From: Zhongshania sp.
Lineage (GTDB): Bacteria > Pseudomonadota > Gammaproteobacteria > Pseudomonadales > Spongiibacteraceae
Assembly (NCBI RefSeq): GCF_029212375.1
Contig: NZ_JARGNU010000007.1
Span: forward strand, 106,100-170,099
Direction: 5' to 3'
DNA: 64,000 nucleotides
The notes beneath the pieces are model-generated. The model worked only from the letters and a program-made list of their open reading frames with translations, ran no database searches and had not been told where the DNA came from. The position numbers and the translations under genes were made by a program. Shown here in pieces: positions 9,077-16,657 of this stretch. The stretch's first letter is position 1, and the number at the start of each line of letters is the position of its first letter.

Positions 9077-9746
9077 TGGCCGTACTCCGCTTGGGAATGG
9101 GGAGTATTTCAGAAAAGTGGTGAATAGCGGGGTAGCTCAACTGCTCGCGGCTGGGTTGTTTGCTGTCCGGCTGGCGCAGGGTAAGTAGATGGCGAATACC
9201 AAATGCCGCGGCGGAATCGAGCACGCTGGCGGTGTCGTCAACCAGCAGCGTGCGCTCTGGATTAAAGTCCCAGTGCTGTTGTAGCCGATGCCAAAACTCG
9301 GGGTCTTCTTTGGGTTTGGCCAGCTCATGGGAGGTGATCATTTTGTGCATCCAGCGGGCTAGGTCGGTGTGCTCTAATTTTAGATTTAAGCTGCCGCGGT
9401 GGGCGTTGGTGACCAGCCAGGTTTCGCAGTGACTCGCGTCTAGGGCGTTTAAAAAATCCGCAGTGCTGGGGTGGGGAGCAATTAAGTGAGCTACTTCGCG
9501 CTTAAGGGCGACGATATCCACCTTAAGCTGATCTGACCAGTAGTCTAAGCAGTACCAATTGAGCGAGCCGCGCTCGGCCATAATGCGCTGTATTAAGTCT
9601 TGTGCTACTTGCTCTGGTTCGCCACCGTGAATTTCAGCGTAGCGCTTGGGGAGATGTTGCGACCAGAAAAAATTGTCGTAGTGTAAGTCGAGTAAAGTGC
9701 CGTCCATGTCGAGAAGAACGGTGTCAATTTCCTGCCAATTTATCAT
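9069..9746 (-). CDS. yrfG: HAD-superfamily GMP/IMP nucleotidase (YrfG)
   Basis: 225 aa, ATG at 9746. HAD motif I is LLDMDGTLLDLHYDN (nucleophile Asp at about residue 13), motif II WLVTNAHRGS, motif III K in LAKPKEDPEFW, motif IV LLVDDTASVLDSA. The DLHYDNFFW segment and the yrfG-hslR-hslO order identify it as the YrfG-type 5'-nucleotidase that prefers purine monophosphates in E. coli. The start lies 28 bases after the stop of the first small WWLNVNY gene, so the two are probably co-transcribed. Confidence 0.9.
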   Translation of the reverse strand: MINWQEIDTVLLDMDGTLLDLHYDNFFWSQHLPKRYAEIHGGEPEQVAQDLIQRIMAERGSLNWYCLDYWSDQLKVDIVALKREVAHLIAPHPSTADFLNALDASHCETWLVTNAHRGSLNLKLEHTDLARWMHKMITSHELAKPKEDPEFWHRLQQHWDFNPERTLLVDDTASVLDSAAAFGIRHLLTLRQPDSKQPSREQLSYPAIHHFSEILPIPKRSTAND

Positions 9747-9773
9747 AGAGTACCGGTGTTGAACGCACCGGCT

Positions 9774-9953
9774 TTAATTTGCTAAGCGAGTGCTATTGAG
9801 TTTGCCGTTGACTGCATCGCGCATGTCGATTACTTCGGCGTAATTAACATTCAGCCACCACTCGGCGCGGTTATTGCCGTAGGGGTTAATCGTGCGCGCA
9901 CCACGGCGAATTTCTTGGGAAAAAGTGCTATCTGATTTATTTGTTGTGGCCAT
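9774..9953 (-). CDS. Small WWLNVNY-motif protein, copy A (unknown function)
   Basis: 59 aa from the ATG at 9953 (MATTNKSD), preceded by GAGG at nine bases; an ATG at 9968 is also in frame. It shares with the next two small genes the core G-x-x-R-[ASG]-[ED]-W-W-L-[ND]-V-N-Y-[AS]-E-x-I-[DE]-[MI]-x-x-A-[VI]; here it reads GNNRAEWWLNVNYAEVIDMR. The N-terminus is polar and variable. No signal peptide, membrane segment, cysteine or metal motif. A good promoter lies about 76 bases upstream (10029-10057), and yrfG starts 28 bases downstream. I do not recognise the family. Three diverged paralogues with a strictly kept core show that it is a real gene. Confidence 0.8.
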   Translation of the reverse strand: MATTNKSDSTFSQEIRRGARTINPYGNNRAEWWLNVNYAEVIDMRDAVNGKLNSTRLAN

Positions 9954-10028
9954 TTTCGGCGCCCTCATTGGTTTTGCTCAGCGGCGTAATGCAGTGAGTA
10001 ACCAAGGTACCGACAGGGCTAGGAATGG

Positions 10029-10057
10029 AGTATAGGGAAAAGTCCCTAGCGAGTGAA
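10029..10057 (-). promoter_or_regulatory. Sigma-70-type promoter upstream of small gene A
   Basis: On the minus strand -35 TTCACT (10057-10052) and -10 TATACT (10034-10029) are separated by exactly 17 bases. Transcription would start near 10022, giving a leader of about 70 nt before the ATG at 9953. It could serve small gene A and the yrfG-hslR-hslO group. Confidence 0.6.
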
Positions 10058-10155
10058 CCTGTGTATTCAAACTGTGAACTGAGTACGGTTTCTGAGGTGG
10101 GTGCAGGGCTTATGACGGCCGTAGTGGAGCTCAGAAATGGGGTAGAAGCAATTTG

Positions 10156-10176
10156 TGCTTGCTAGGATGGGGGTAG
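10156..10176 (-). promoter_or_regulatory. Shared upstream element, copy 1 (ACCCCCATCC box)
   Basis: The minus-strand sequence TACCCCCATCC-T-AG-C-AAGCA matches the element at 10797-10817 at 18 of 21 positions, and both have CGTTAT just upstream. This copy lies about 100 bases upstream of the promoter of small gene A. Probably a regulator-binding site; the regulator is not known. Confidence 0.5.
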
Positions 10177-10219
10177 ATAACGCCGTGCATGACAACCTAA
10201 AATTTGCTAGTGACGGAGT

Positions 10220-10438
10220 TCAGGGCTTGCGCTTTTCTCGCGCGGCCTTGGTGTCAATTGCTTTGTTCATATCGATGTCTTCGGAGTAGTTTACATCCAG
10301 CCACCAATCGCCACGATGGCTGCCGAACTGGCGTTTTGAGGTTGGTGCTTCGTCGACTTGCTCGAATGGTGTATTGACGGGGGGCTTGTCTTCGGGTTTT
10401 TTCATCTCGGTAGGGCTCGTAGCTGAGGCTTCATGCAC
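10220..10438 (-). CDS. Small WWLDVNY-motif protein, copy B (unknown function)
   Basis: 72 aa if started at the GTG at 10438, or 61 aa from the ATG at 10405 (MKKPEDKPPVNTPFEQ); neither has a strong ribosome-binding site. The core is GSHRGDWWLDVNYSEDIDMN, with Asp replacing Glu and Asn found in the other copies, so it is the most diverged of the three. The N-terminal half is rich in Pro, Glu and Lys and likely disordered; the C-terminus is basic (KAAREKRKP). It lies 266 bp upstream of copy A and 95 bp downstream of copy C. Function unknown. Confidence 0.75.
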   Translation of the reverse strand: MHEASATSPTEMKKPEDKPPVNTPFEQVDEAPTSKRQFGSHRGDWWLDVNYSEDIDMNKAIDTKAAREKRKP

Positions 10439-10533
10439 TCTTAAATTTAAAATACGACTTTTCCAGATAACTAAGTATAGGTGACTTTACTTAGTGGTGC
10501 GTAGCCAAAGATAAAACAGTGTCGTGCAGCGCT

Positions 10534-10719
10534 TTAGCTGGCGCGGCGCTGTAATGCGGAAACAGCGTGATTAATTTCAATGGTTTCAGCGTAATTTACG
10601 TTCAACCACCATTCGCTGCGTTTTAGGCCGTTTTGATTTAATGACGCTTGGCGCGAGATATTTTGGCCAAAAATAGTACCGTGTTCAGGCTGTGCTGGTG
10701 TTTTTTTTGCAGTTGCCAT
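10534..10719 (-). CDS. Small WWLNVNY-motif protein, copy C (unknown function)
   Basis: 61 aa, ATG at 10719 with GGGGA eight bases upstream. The start MATAKK resembles copy A (MATTNK). The core GLKRSEWWLNVNYAETIEIN is followed by HAVSALQRRAS. No signal peptide or membrane segment. An ACCCCCATCC element lies about 80-100 bases upstream. It is the first of the three copies in the direction of transcription and follows a TetR regulator gene with a 219-bp gap, so it probably has its own promoter. Function unknown. Confidence 0.8.
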   Translation of the reverse strand: MATAKKTPAQPEHGTIFGQNISRQASLNQNGLKRSEWWLNVNYAETIEINHAVSALQRRAS

Positions 10720-10796
10720 GGTTTTGTCCCCGAATCGTGTATTTTTTGTATGTAGTTACTTTAGCGATTAAGGGGCTGGCAGAATATGCGGAACAA

Positions 10797-10817
10797 TGCT
10801 TACTCGGATGGGGGTAT
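10797..10817 (-). promoter_or_regulatory. Shared upstream element, copy 2 (ACCCCCATCC box)
   Basis: The minus-strand sequence TACCCCCATCC-G-AG-T-AAGCA lies 78 bases upstream of small gene C. It matches the element upstream of small gene A (18 of 21), although the surrounding sequence is unrelated. No such element is visible upstream of copy B, which may be transcribed from the copy C promoter. Confidence 0.5.
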
Positions 10818-10938
10818 ATGTGTAATAACGGTTGGGGTTGGCGGTATGGCTACCAAATGCGGTGTTGCGACCTACCGACGAAATAACACCGCACTAGAGT
10901 AGCGCGGCGTGATAAGGGCGCAGAGAGACCTAGCGGTC

Positions 10939-11517
10939 TCAAAGCATAAGCGCAAGCATACTGGCTTTAAATTGCTCTTTAGTGCTGGGGAATTGGCGGT
11001 AAGAGATAACTAGGCGACCGACGACTTTGATTAAGTCGTCGAGCTTTACGCTGCGTTTATTGCGTGCATTGTATGCATTTAGCGGCTCTTTGAGCAGTTC
11101 GCGCCAATGCTGGTCAGACTCGTCGGTGTCGATGTGCGGTGAGGCCTCGGCGGCATTAACGCCGGAAACCAAGTCGATCTTGCCCGCCTCTGGTGGCCGA
11201 TAGGTGGCGGCAAACCAAATACATTCCTCTAGCATTAGCGGAAAGTTATTGTCGTGCAATACAGCTATATCTTTGATTTTATAGAACATCCGTTGGCGTT
11301 CTATGTCGATCAAGGCCGTAATAATATCGGATTTACCGTTAAAATAGCGGTACACCGTACGCCGAGTAACATTGGCCACTTTGGCAATGTCTTCTATGGT
11401 CGTGGCTTTGATGCCTTTGGTCATAAAACAGTCAACGGCGGATTTGAGCAGAATTTTCTTACCGGTATCGAGATCGTCGACCCGCGCTCCGTTGCCCCAT
11501 CGTTTATTTGTCTTCAT
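10939..11517 (-). CDS. TetR/AcrR-family transcriptional regulator
   Basis: 192 aa from the ATG at 11517 (MKTNKRWGNGARVDDLD), preceded by GAAGAG; a GTG at 11556 would add 13 residues. The helix-turn-helix spans about residues 20-65: KKILLKSAVDCFMTKGIKAT, then EDIAKVANVTRRTVYRYFNGK. The C-terminal ligand/dimer domain is not diagnostic. It could control the three small genes downstream or an unlinked target; the sequence does not decide. A small inverted repeat (GAGACC/GGTCTC) overlaps the stop codon. Confidence 0.85.
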   Translation of the reverse strand: MKTNKRWGNGARVDDLDTGKKILLKSAVDCFMTKGIKATTIEDIAKVANVTRRTVYRYFNGKSDIITALIDIERQRMFYKIKDIAVLHDNNFPLMLEECIWFAATYRPPEAGKIDLVSGVNAAEASPHIDTDESDQHWRELLKEPLNAYNARNKRSVKLDDLIKVVGRLVISYRQFPSTKEQFKASMLALML

Positions 11518-11847
11518 AGCGTTTGCTCTTCGGTTTTTCGTCCTGCCAATTGTCACTATCTTAGCATGCTGTAATCTTGTGGATGGCCTTAAAACCCGCT
11601 AATTTCATAGTGGATTGTACGTATAACTCGGTTTTTCATGAACGTTTGGAGGTAGTTATACTTTATAAGTTCAAGTAAATATCGCCAGATTACGCCCTAT
11701 TTCGGCTGCAAGTACTGCTGAGCATAATACGGCCTACCACTAACTCTGGCGGAGGGGAAAGTACTGTCAGTCAGCGGTTTAGCTAGGTGGGTGGCTGTTG
11801 TGCTGTGGTGAGGCTATGCGGATAGGGGATGAATTAATCTATATTTT
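11518..11847. other. 330-bp intergenic region without a gene
   Basis: This lies between the TetR start and the cyclopropane synthase terminator. It contains an AT-rich patch around 11650-11670 (GTTATACTTTATAAG) that could hold promoter elements. I see no coding frame, RNA gene or clear repeat. Confidence 0.4.
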
Positions 11848-11881
11848 AAACAGAGGGCCGCTAAGCGACCCTCTGTTTTTT
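11848..11881. terminator. Terminator downstream of cyclopropane synthase
   Basis: AAACAGAGGGCCGCT and AGCGACCCTCTGTTT form a hairpin directly after the stop of the synthase gene. The plus strand ends in a run of eight T; on the minus strand the tail is TTTAAAAT, so termination in the gene direction may be weaker. Confidence 0.7.
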
Positions 11882-13123
11882 TTAGTGCAGCGGCTTCTCA
11901 AGCACAAACTGATAAACATCAATCGATTTACCCCGAAACCCACCCTCGCAGTAGCCTAGGTAGTAATTCCACATCCGCTTAAAGCGTTGGTCAAAGCCCA
12001 GAGGTGCAATCTCGGACCAGTGTTGGTTAAAGCTTTTTGCCCACTCGTGCAGGGTGCGGGCGTAGCCCAAGCCAAAGGCCTCTTCATCTTTTATTGTTAG
12101 CCCAGCGGTTTGCGCTTCGGCGCGGAAGCGCTCGGGGCTGGGCAGCATGCCGCCGGGGAAAATATAGGTCTGAATAAAGTCGGGGTTGGCGCTATAGCCC
12201 GCAAAGCGGGCCTCTTCAATAGTTATAATTTGAATGGCGGCGCTGCCACCGGGTTTGAGGCGTTGGTACAGAGTATCGAAATAGGTCGGCCAATATTTCT
12301 CGCCGACTGCCTCGAGCATTTCTATCGACACAATATGGTCGTATTGGCTCTTGGTATCACGGTAATCGGTTAGGCTGAACTCGGCGCTACCGCGCAGTTC
12401 CCGCTTGCTAAGCCGCTGCTTGGCGTATTCCAGCTGGCGCTCCGACAGGGTGATGCCGTGGAGTTCAACGGTCTTTTGCAGGCAAAGCTGCTCGGCAAAG
12501 CCACCCCAGCCGCAGCCAATCTCTAGAATGCGGTCACCGTCTTTTATATTGATTAGGTCGATGAGTCGTTGATATTTTGCGTGCTGGGCGTCGTTGAGGC
12601 TTTGCTGCTCGTCGCGGTAGTAGGCGGCTGAGTAAGTCATGCTGGGGTCTAGCCAGCGCTCATAAAATTCGTTGCCCAAGTCGTAGTGGTAGCTAATGTT
12701 GCGGCGGCTGCCGCGCTTGCTATTGGCGTTGCGGCGATGCCGCCATTTTTGAATGGCGCCTTCTAATTTACCGCTGTCGAGCATGCCGTCAAAGTAGGCT
12801 TCGTTAACGGCAATCCACTCCACCAAAACAGCGAGATCGGGGCTGTCCCAATCGCCGTCCATGTACGCTTCGCTCCAGCCTACTGAGCCGCCGGTAAAGG
12901 CTTTGCGCACGGCTTTCCAGTTGTGCAGAGTCACTACTGGGTTTAAGCGTTCGCAGGGGTGGTCGCCAAATTCAATGCAACTACCATTGGGAAGCGTCAG
13001 GCTGAGCACACCTCGCGCCGCCTTGGATAAGGGCGCGAGCACTTTGGCGAGCATTTGCTGTTGGCGCTTTGCCCACCAGCCGGAATCAAGATGACTTTCT
13101 AAGGCAGCTGCAGCTGATTTCAT
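11882..13123 (-). CDS. cfa: Cyclopropane-fatty-acyl-phospholipid synthase family methyltransferase
   Basis: 413 aa, ATG at 13123 with AGGG upstream. It is a SAM-dependent methyltransferase acting on unsaturated acyl chains of membrane phospholipids. Visible motifs are NISYHYDLGNEFYERWLDPS and MTYSAAYY at about residues 142-170, the SAM loop ILEIGCGWGGFAEQ at about 200, VSIEMLEAVGEKYW, and the C-terminal YCEGGFRGKSIDVYQF. It is the last gene of a three-gene unit with DUF1365 and an FAD oxidase, facing a divergent MFS/chalcone-isomerase-like pair. This gene set recurs in proteobacteria and, as I recall, belongs to the RpoE-ChrR singlet-oxygen regulon of Rhodobacter. Whether it makes cyclopropane or another methylated lipid is open. 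Confidence 0.93.
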   Translation of the reverse strand: MKSAAAALESHLDSGWWAKRQQQMLAKVLAPLSKAARGVLSLTLPNGSCIEFGDHPCERLNPVVTLHNWKAVRKAFTGGSVGWSEAYMDGDWDSPDLAVLVEWIAVNEAYFDGMLDSGKLEGAIQKWRHRRNANSKRGSRRNISYHYDLGNEFYERWLDPSMTYSAAYYRDEQQSLNDAQHAKYQRLIDLINIKDGDRILEIGCGWGGFAEQLCLQKTVELHGITLSERQLEYAKQRLSKRELRGSAEFSLTDYRDTKSQYDHIVSIEMLEAVGEKYWPTYFDTLYQRLKPGGSAAIQIITIEEARFAGYSANPDFIQTYIFPGGMLPSPERFRAEAQTAGLTIKDEEAFGLGYARTLHEWAKSFNQHWSEIAPLGFDQRFKRMWNYYLGYCEGGFRGKSIDVYQFVLEKPLH

Positions 13124-13150
13124 AGTAGACCCTTTGCGTATTCAGCATAT

Positions 13151-13936
13151 TTATTTATCAATACGTGAAATTGACGAACTTGGTTCAGCTGGCCGAGGGA
13201 CTAATTTCAAACCTTGGCAAAATAACTTTAGTGCCTCCCAGTGAATACCGCCAAGTACTTTCAACGTCATAAAGGGCAGGGTGCAGAAATTGCGCAGTAA
13301 TTCGCGATCGTTAAAGGGCCTGCGCTGGCCTTGGAATGCGGCGTGAAGCAGGTCTTTGGCGTCTGCTTGGACGCGAATACTAATGCCGATTTTATCTAGA
13401 GGCGGCAGAAGCCTGAATTTATAGCGCATGGCCATGCTGTTAAACGGCGACACGTAAAAATTTTTATCGCACTGTTGTTGAATTGTGGTTTTTTCGCGGT
13501 CCGCTTTGGCCACCGCAAATAAATAGCTGTGCCGCTGCTTAAAGGTATTGCTCACCTCATATAGAACGGCAAACAACTGCTGCTGCTCGTTATAACAGTA
13601 ATAGACGCTCAGTGGATTAAAGGTGTAGCCCATGATGCGGGGGTAGCAGAGTAAGCTGGCGCGCGCGAGGGTGTCATCGATTCCCTCTGCTTTCAGGCTG
13701 CGCTCAAGGTAGCTGCGGGGAGTTTCGCCGCTGCCATTGCCGATATCTTTAAAATGGAAGCTAAATAAATTAAAGCGATTCACCGAAAACCAGCGGCAAT
13801 GGCTTGCCGCTTGGTCTAGCTCGTCTAGGTCAAACAGAAAACTGCTAATTCGGTAGGCAAAGCGGTGGCTCAGCGGCGCTAAGCGCTGGTGGCGAACTTC
13901 GCCGCGATAAATCGCGGTGCGCAACTCAGCGCTCAC
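13151..13936 (-). CDS. DUF1365 family protein
   Basis: 261 aa, GTG at 13936 overlapping the stop of the upstream oxidase (GTGA), so translation is coupled. The family signature is plain: IYRGEVRHQRLAPLSHRFAY, then FLFDLDELD, YPRIMGYTFNPLSVYYCYN and VAKADREKT. DUF1365 proteins almost always sit between an FAD-dependent oxidase and a cyclopropane-synthase-like methyltransferase, as here, and are presumed to act in the same lipid modification; no activity is established to my knowledge. No signal peptide or membrane segment is seen. Confidence 0.9.
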   Translation of the reverse strand: MSAELRTAIYRGEVRHQRLAPLSHRFAYRISSFLFDLDELDQAASHCRWFSVNRFNLFSFHFKDIGNGSGETPRSYLERSLKAEGIDDTLARASLLCYPRIMGYTFNPLSVYYCYNEQQQLFAVLYEVSNTFKQRHSYLFAVAKADREKTTIQQQCDKNFYVSPFNSMAMRYKFRLLPPLDKIGISIRVQADAKDLLHAAFQGQRRPFNDRELLRNFCTLPFMTLKVLGGIHWEALKLFCQGLKLVPRPAEPSSSISRIDK

Positions 13937-15305
13937 GCGGCATTATCGATCACCGGCTTAGTGCTCAGATGAATGCGGCCACTGGCATTGGGCACAATCC
14001 ACGGTCGCACGGTATTGCCCAGTTGCTCGGCCACCGCCAAGCCAGATTGAATGCCATCTTCATGAAAGCCATAGCCAAAATAGCTGCCACAGAACCACGT
14101 GCGGCGCTGGCCCTGTAGTTCCCAAAGATGCTGCTGGGCGTTGAGAGAGGCCTCGTTGAACACGGGGTGCTGGTAGTTAAAACGGCGGTAAACTTGATCT
14201 TTACGCGGCTCAGTCAGCGGATTTAGGGTGAGCAAAATCGACTCTTGGCAAGGTAGATGCTGAAGTAAGTTCATCCAGTAACTGACCGACACTTTTTTGC
14301 TTGTTTGCTTGTTTGCTTGGTGTCGGCGAGGTAATTCCAGCTCGACCACACCTCGCAGCGCTTGGGCATTAAACTTTCATCGCGGTGCAGCACGGCTTCG
14401 TTATTCTCGTAGGCAAAGGCGCCAAGTAAACTGCTTTCCGCTTGACTGGGCTCGTCAAGCAGAGCCAGCGACTGATCTGCATGGCCCGCCATCACCACGT
14501 GGTCAAAGCGGTGACTCTCGCCGTGTTCATCAATAAGGGTAACGTGGTCGCTGGCGCGGCGCACTTTGCTAATACCGCAATTCAGCTTAATAGTGCCGCC
14601 AAAGTCGCTGGCCATTCGCTTTACGTACTCCCGCGAGCCGTTGTTCACTGTTTGCCACTGGGGACGCTCATTGACCTGTAAAAGGCCGTGATTATCGCAA
14701 AAGCGCAAAAAGGTTTTGGCTGGGTAGGCGAGCATTTTCTCAATGGGGGTAGACCAAATCGCGGCGCTCATAGGCAGTAGGTGGTCTTCACAAAAGCCGG
14801 GCCCAAACTTCTCTTGGCGCAGTAATTCGCCAAGGGACAATTCGGCAGGAAGGGTTTCTAGCCAGCCGGCGCTTTGCTTATAAAAGCGCAGTAAATCCTG
14901 AATCATGCCCCAGAAACGCGGCCGAAAAATATTGCGCTTTTGGGCGAACATGGTGGCTAAGGAGTTCGAGCCACTGTATTCCAGTCGGCCCTTATCTAAA
15001 GACACGCCAAAGGACATATCGGTGCTTTGGTAGCCAACGCCTAAATGTTTAAACAGTGCTACTAGATTGGGGTAGCAGCGCTCGTTAAAAACGATAAATC
15101 CAGTATCTACGGCAATGGTGCCCGCACTGGTGAGGATATCGACAGTATTGCTGTGGCCGCCGAGGCGTGAATCCTGCTCAAAAAGAGTAACTTGGTGTTG
15201 CTTGCCCAGCAGCCACGCGCTGCTTAAGCCCGATATTCCGGAACCGATGACCGCAATTTTTAATGGCGCTAATGCCGCCGGTCTTAACGTTGTAGATGTT
15301 TGCAT
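13933..15305 (-). pseudogene. FAD-dependent amine-oxidase-like protein, frame broken at an 8-bp tandem repeat
   Basis: The first part (ATG 15305 to 14271) has the dinucleotide-binding start IAVIGSGISGLSSAWLLGKQ, DSRLGGHSNTVD and a body typical of the NAD(P)-binding Rossmann amine-oxidase family. After WSSWNYLADTKQ the frame runs into a stop. The expected continuation (KKVSVSYWMNLLQHL, then LTLNPLTEPRKDQVYRRFNY, WFCGSYFGYGFHEDG) is in another frame, ending at 13933. The break falls at three copies of TTTGCTTG (14296-14319) next to six T. Loss of one 8-bp unit, or one extra base in the T run, restores a 454-457 aa protein. The gene may therefore be phase-variable, mutated or misread. Either way its product belongs with DUF1365 and the synthase downstream. 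Confidence 0.8.
14296..14319. repeat. Three tandem copies of an 8-bp unit inside the oxidase gene
   Basis: TTTGCTTG occurs at 14296-14303, 14304-14311 and 14312-14319, directly beside a six-T run (14293-14298, partly shared). Units of 8 bp are not a multiple of three, so each gain or loss changes the reading frame. Two copies would give an open oxidase gene; the three present do not. Confidence 0.85.
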
Positions 15306-15316
15306 AGATTTATCAC

Positions 15317-15344
15317 TGATCGCACTTTGTTATATTTACGTATA
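15317..15344 (+). promoter_or_regulatory. ECF-type promoter toward the MFS gene
   Basis: TGATCG (15317-15322), 16 bases, then CGTATA (15339-15344), 75 bases upstream of the MFS ATG. A -35 TGATC with a -10 CGTA is, as I recall, the pattern of RpoE-ChrR type (ECF11) sigma factors. The mirror promoter on the other strand and the gene content strengthen the call. Confidence 0.65.
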
Positions 15345-15362
15345 TCTCCCCAGAACAGATCA
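15335..15362 (-). promoter_or_regulatory. ECF-type promoter toward the FAD oxidase-DUF1365-cfa unit
   Basis: On the minus strand TGATCT (15362-15357), 16 bases, then CGTAAA (15340-15335). It shares the TACGTA palindrome (15337-15342) with the opposite promoter, and the geometry is identical in both directions. The oxidase ATG at 15305 is 30 bases beyond the -10, so the leader is short. Confidence 0.65.
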
Positions 15363-15419
15363 GCCGCTGTAAACACACGTGGCGAGGCAACATTAATTGC
15401 CGCTGTTATGGAGAAACAC

Positions 15420-16646
15420 ATGTGGAATCCTTTCCGAGTGTGGCCGCTTGTACGCTACGCCTTGCCAGGCTTGCCCTTAGCCGCCTTGGGGCTACCGTTT
15501 TATCTTTACGCGCCGCTGTGGCTAGCAGAGCAGGGCGGCTATGGCTACAGCATAGTCGGTGCGCTGTTTTTTGCCGCCAGATTTAGCGATGTACTTAGCG
15601 ATCTGCCCGTGGGGGCTTGGATCGATAAGCACGGTAGTCATCGCAGCTTATGGCTTGGCGCATGGTTGCTCATTGCCAGCAGCGCACTTGCGCTGATCTA
15701 TTTGCCCCACCCCTGGCCCCTGCCATTATTACTAACTGGGCTGGTATTGCTCATGCTGGGCTGGACTGGCATTACTGTACCTTGGTTAGCGCTTCCTGTG
15801 AATATCTCTGTTTCGGGCTTAGATCGCCTGCGCTATAACAGCAGCCGCGAAGCTCTGTTGTTATTGGGCACCCTGCTGGCAATGGTGCTGCCAGCGACCT
15901 TGACGCCGGCTATGATTCCCACAGCGCTGTTGCTGTTATTGGCGGTGTTGCTGCTCACAGTGTGCTTACAAGGCAGCCAAGGGCCGCCGCAAAATCGACA
16001 AATACTTAATTTTAAAGTGTTGTTGGCCGACCAGCGGCTGCGCAGTTTAGCGCTGCCGTGGTTTGCCAACATGCTGGCCAATGCGATTCCCGGCACCGTG
16101 CTTATTTTGTTTATGCGGGAAGTGCTGCATGCCGAGAGTCAGTTGCCGGTGGTATTGATAAGCTATTTTCTTGCCGGCTTGGCTGGGGTGCCATTTTGGT
16201 ATTTCCTCGCGAGGCGTATTGGCAATCTGTGGGCGTGGCGCATTGGTTTGTGCAGTTCGGCGCTGTTGTTCAGCTTTGCGGCATTGCTGGGTGAGGGTGA
16301 TGTGGGCTGGTTTATCGCCATTAGCATTGGCACCGGCTTGGCTTTGGGGGCAGATCAAGCGCTGCCGTCGGCGCTGCAAACGGCCTTGGCGCAGACCTTG
16401 TCGGCCGAACACGGCGGCGCGGCGCTAGGCGCGAGAATGTTTGCGCTGTGGAGCATGCTGAGTAAAGCGGCCATGGGCGTGGCAGTTGGCGTGGCGTATT
16501 TGTGGTTGGGTAGCCAGACCGAGGCCGCCGCGCCGCCGGTGTGGGCGATTAGCGCAGTTTATGTATTGGCGCCGGTCATCCTCAAGCTGCTGGTGTTTTT
16601 TATGTTGGGTCGCAAGTCGATGCTGGCGATTGATGGGGATTCTTAG
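15420..16646 (+). CDS. MFS transporter (GPH sugar/cation symporter-like, MFS_2)
   Basis: 408 aa from the ATG at 15420 (MWNPFRVWPLVRYALPGLPL), chosen because GGAG lies six bases upstream; an ATG at 15408 is also possible. Twelve hydrophobic segments are plausible, with the cytoplasmic loop FAARFSDVLSDLPVGAWIDK after the second and third, typical of MFS_2 carriers. The substrate is unknown. It is the first gene of the plus-strand arm, and a homologue is part of the same stress-controlled cluster in other proteobacteria. Its coding region ends at the point where the next frame begins. Confidence 0.88.
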   Translation: MWNPFRVWPLVRYALPGLPLAALGLPFYLYAPLWLAEQGGYGYSIVGALFFAARFSDVLSDLPVGAWIDKHGSHRSLWLGAWLLIASSALALIYLPHPWPLPLLLTGLVLLMLGWTGITVPWLALPVNISVSGLDRLRYNSSREALLLLGTLLAMVLPATLTPAMIPTALLLLLAVLLLTVCLQGSQGPPQNRQILNFKVLLADQRLRSLALPWFANMLANAIPGTVLILFMREVLHAESQLPVVLISYFLAGLAGVPFWYFLARRIGNLWAWRIGLCSSALLFSFAALLGEGDVGWFIAISIGTGLALGADQALPSALQTALAQTLSAEHGGAALGARMFALWSMLSKAAMGVAVGVAYLWLGSQTEAAAPPVWAISAVYVLAPVILKLLVFFMLGRKSMLAIDGDS

Positions 16647-16657
16647 TGGTGGCCATA

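Noticed and set aside
10692..10886. Plus-strand open frame of 64 codons
   Set aside because: It runs through the promoter and N-terminus of small gene C, contains the ACCCCCATCC element and gives a Trp/Cys/Tyr-rich product without similarity or a start signal.
14297..14681. Plus-strand open frames across the oxidase break
   Set aside because: They are antisense to the clear oxidase coding sequence on both sides of the frameshift and have no homology signal.
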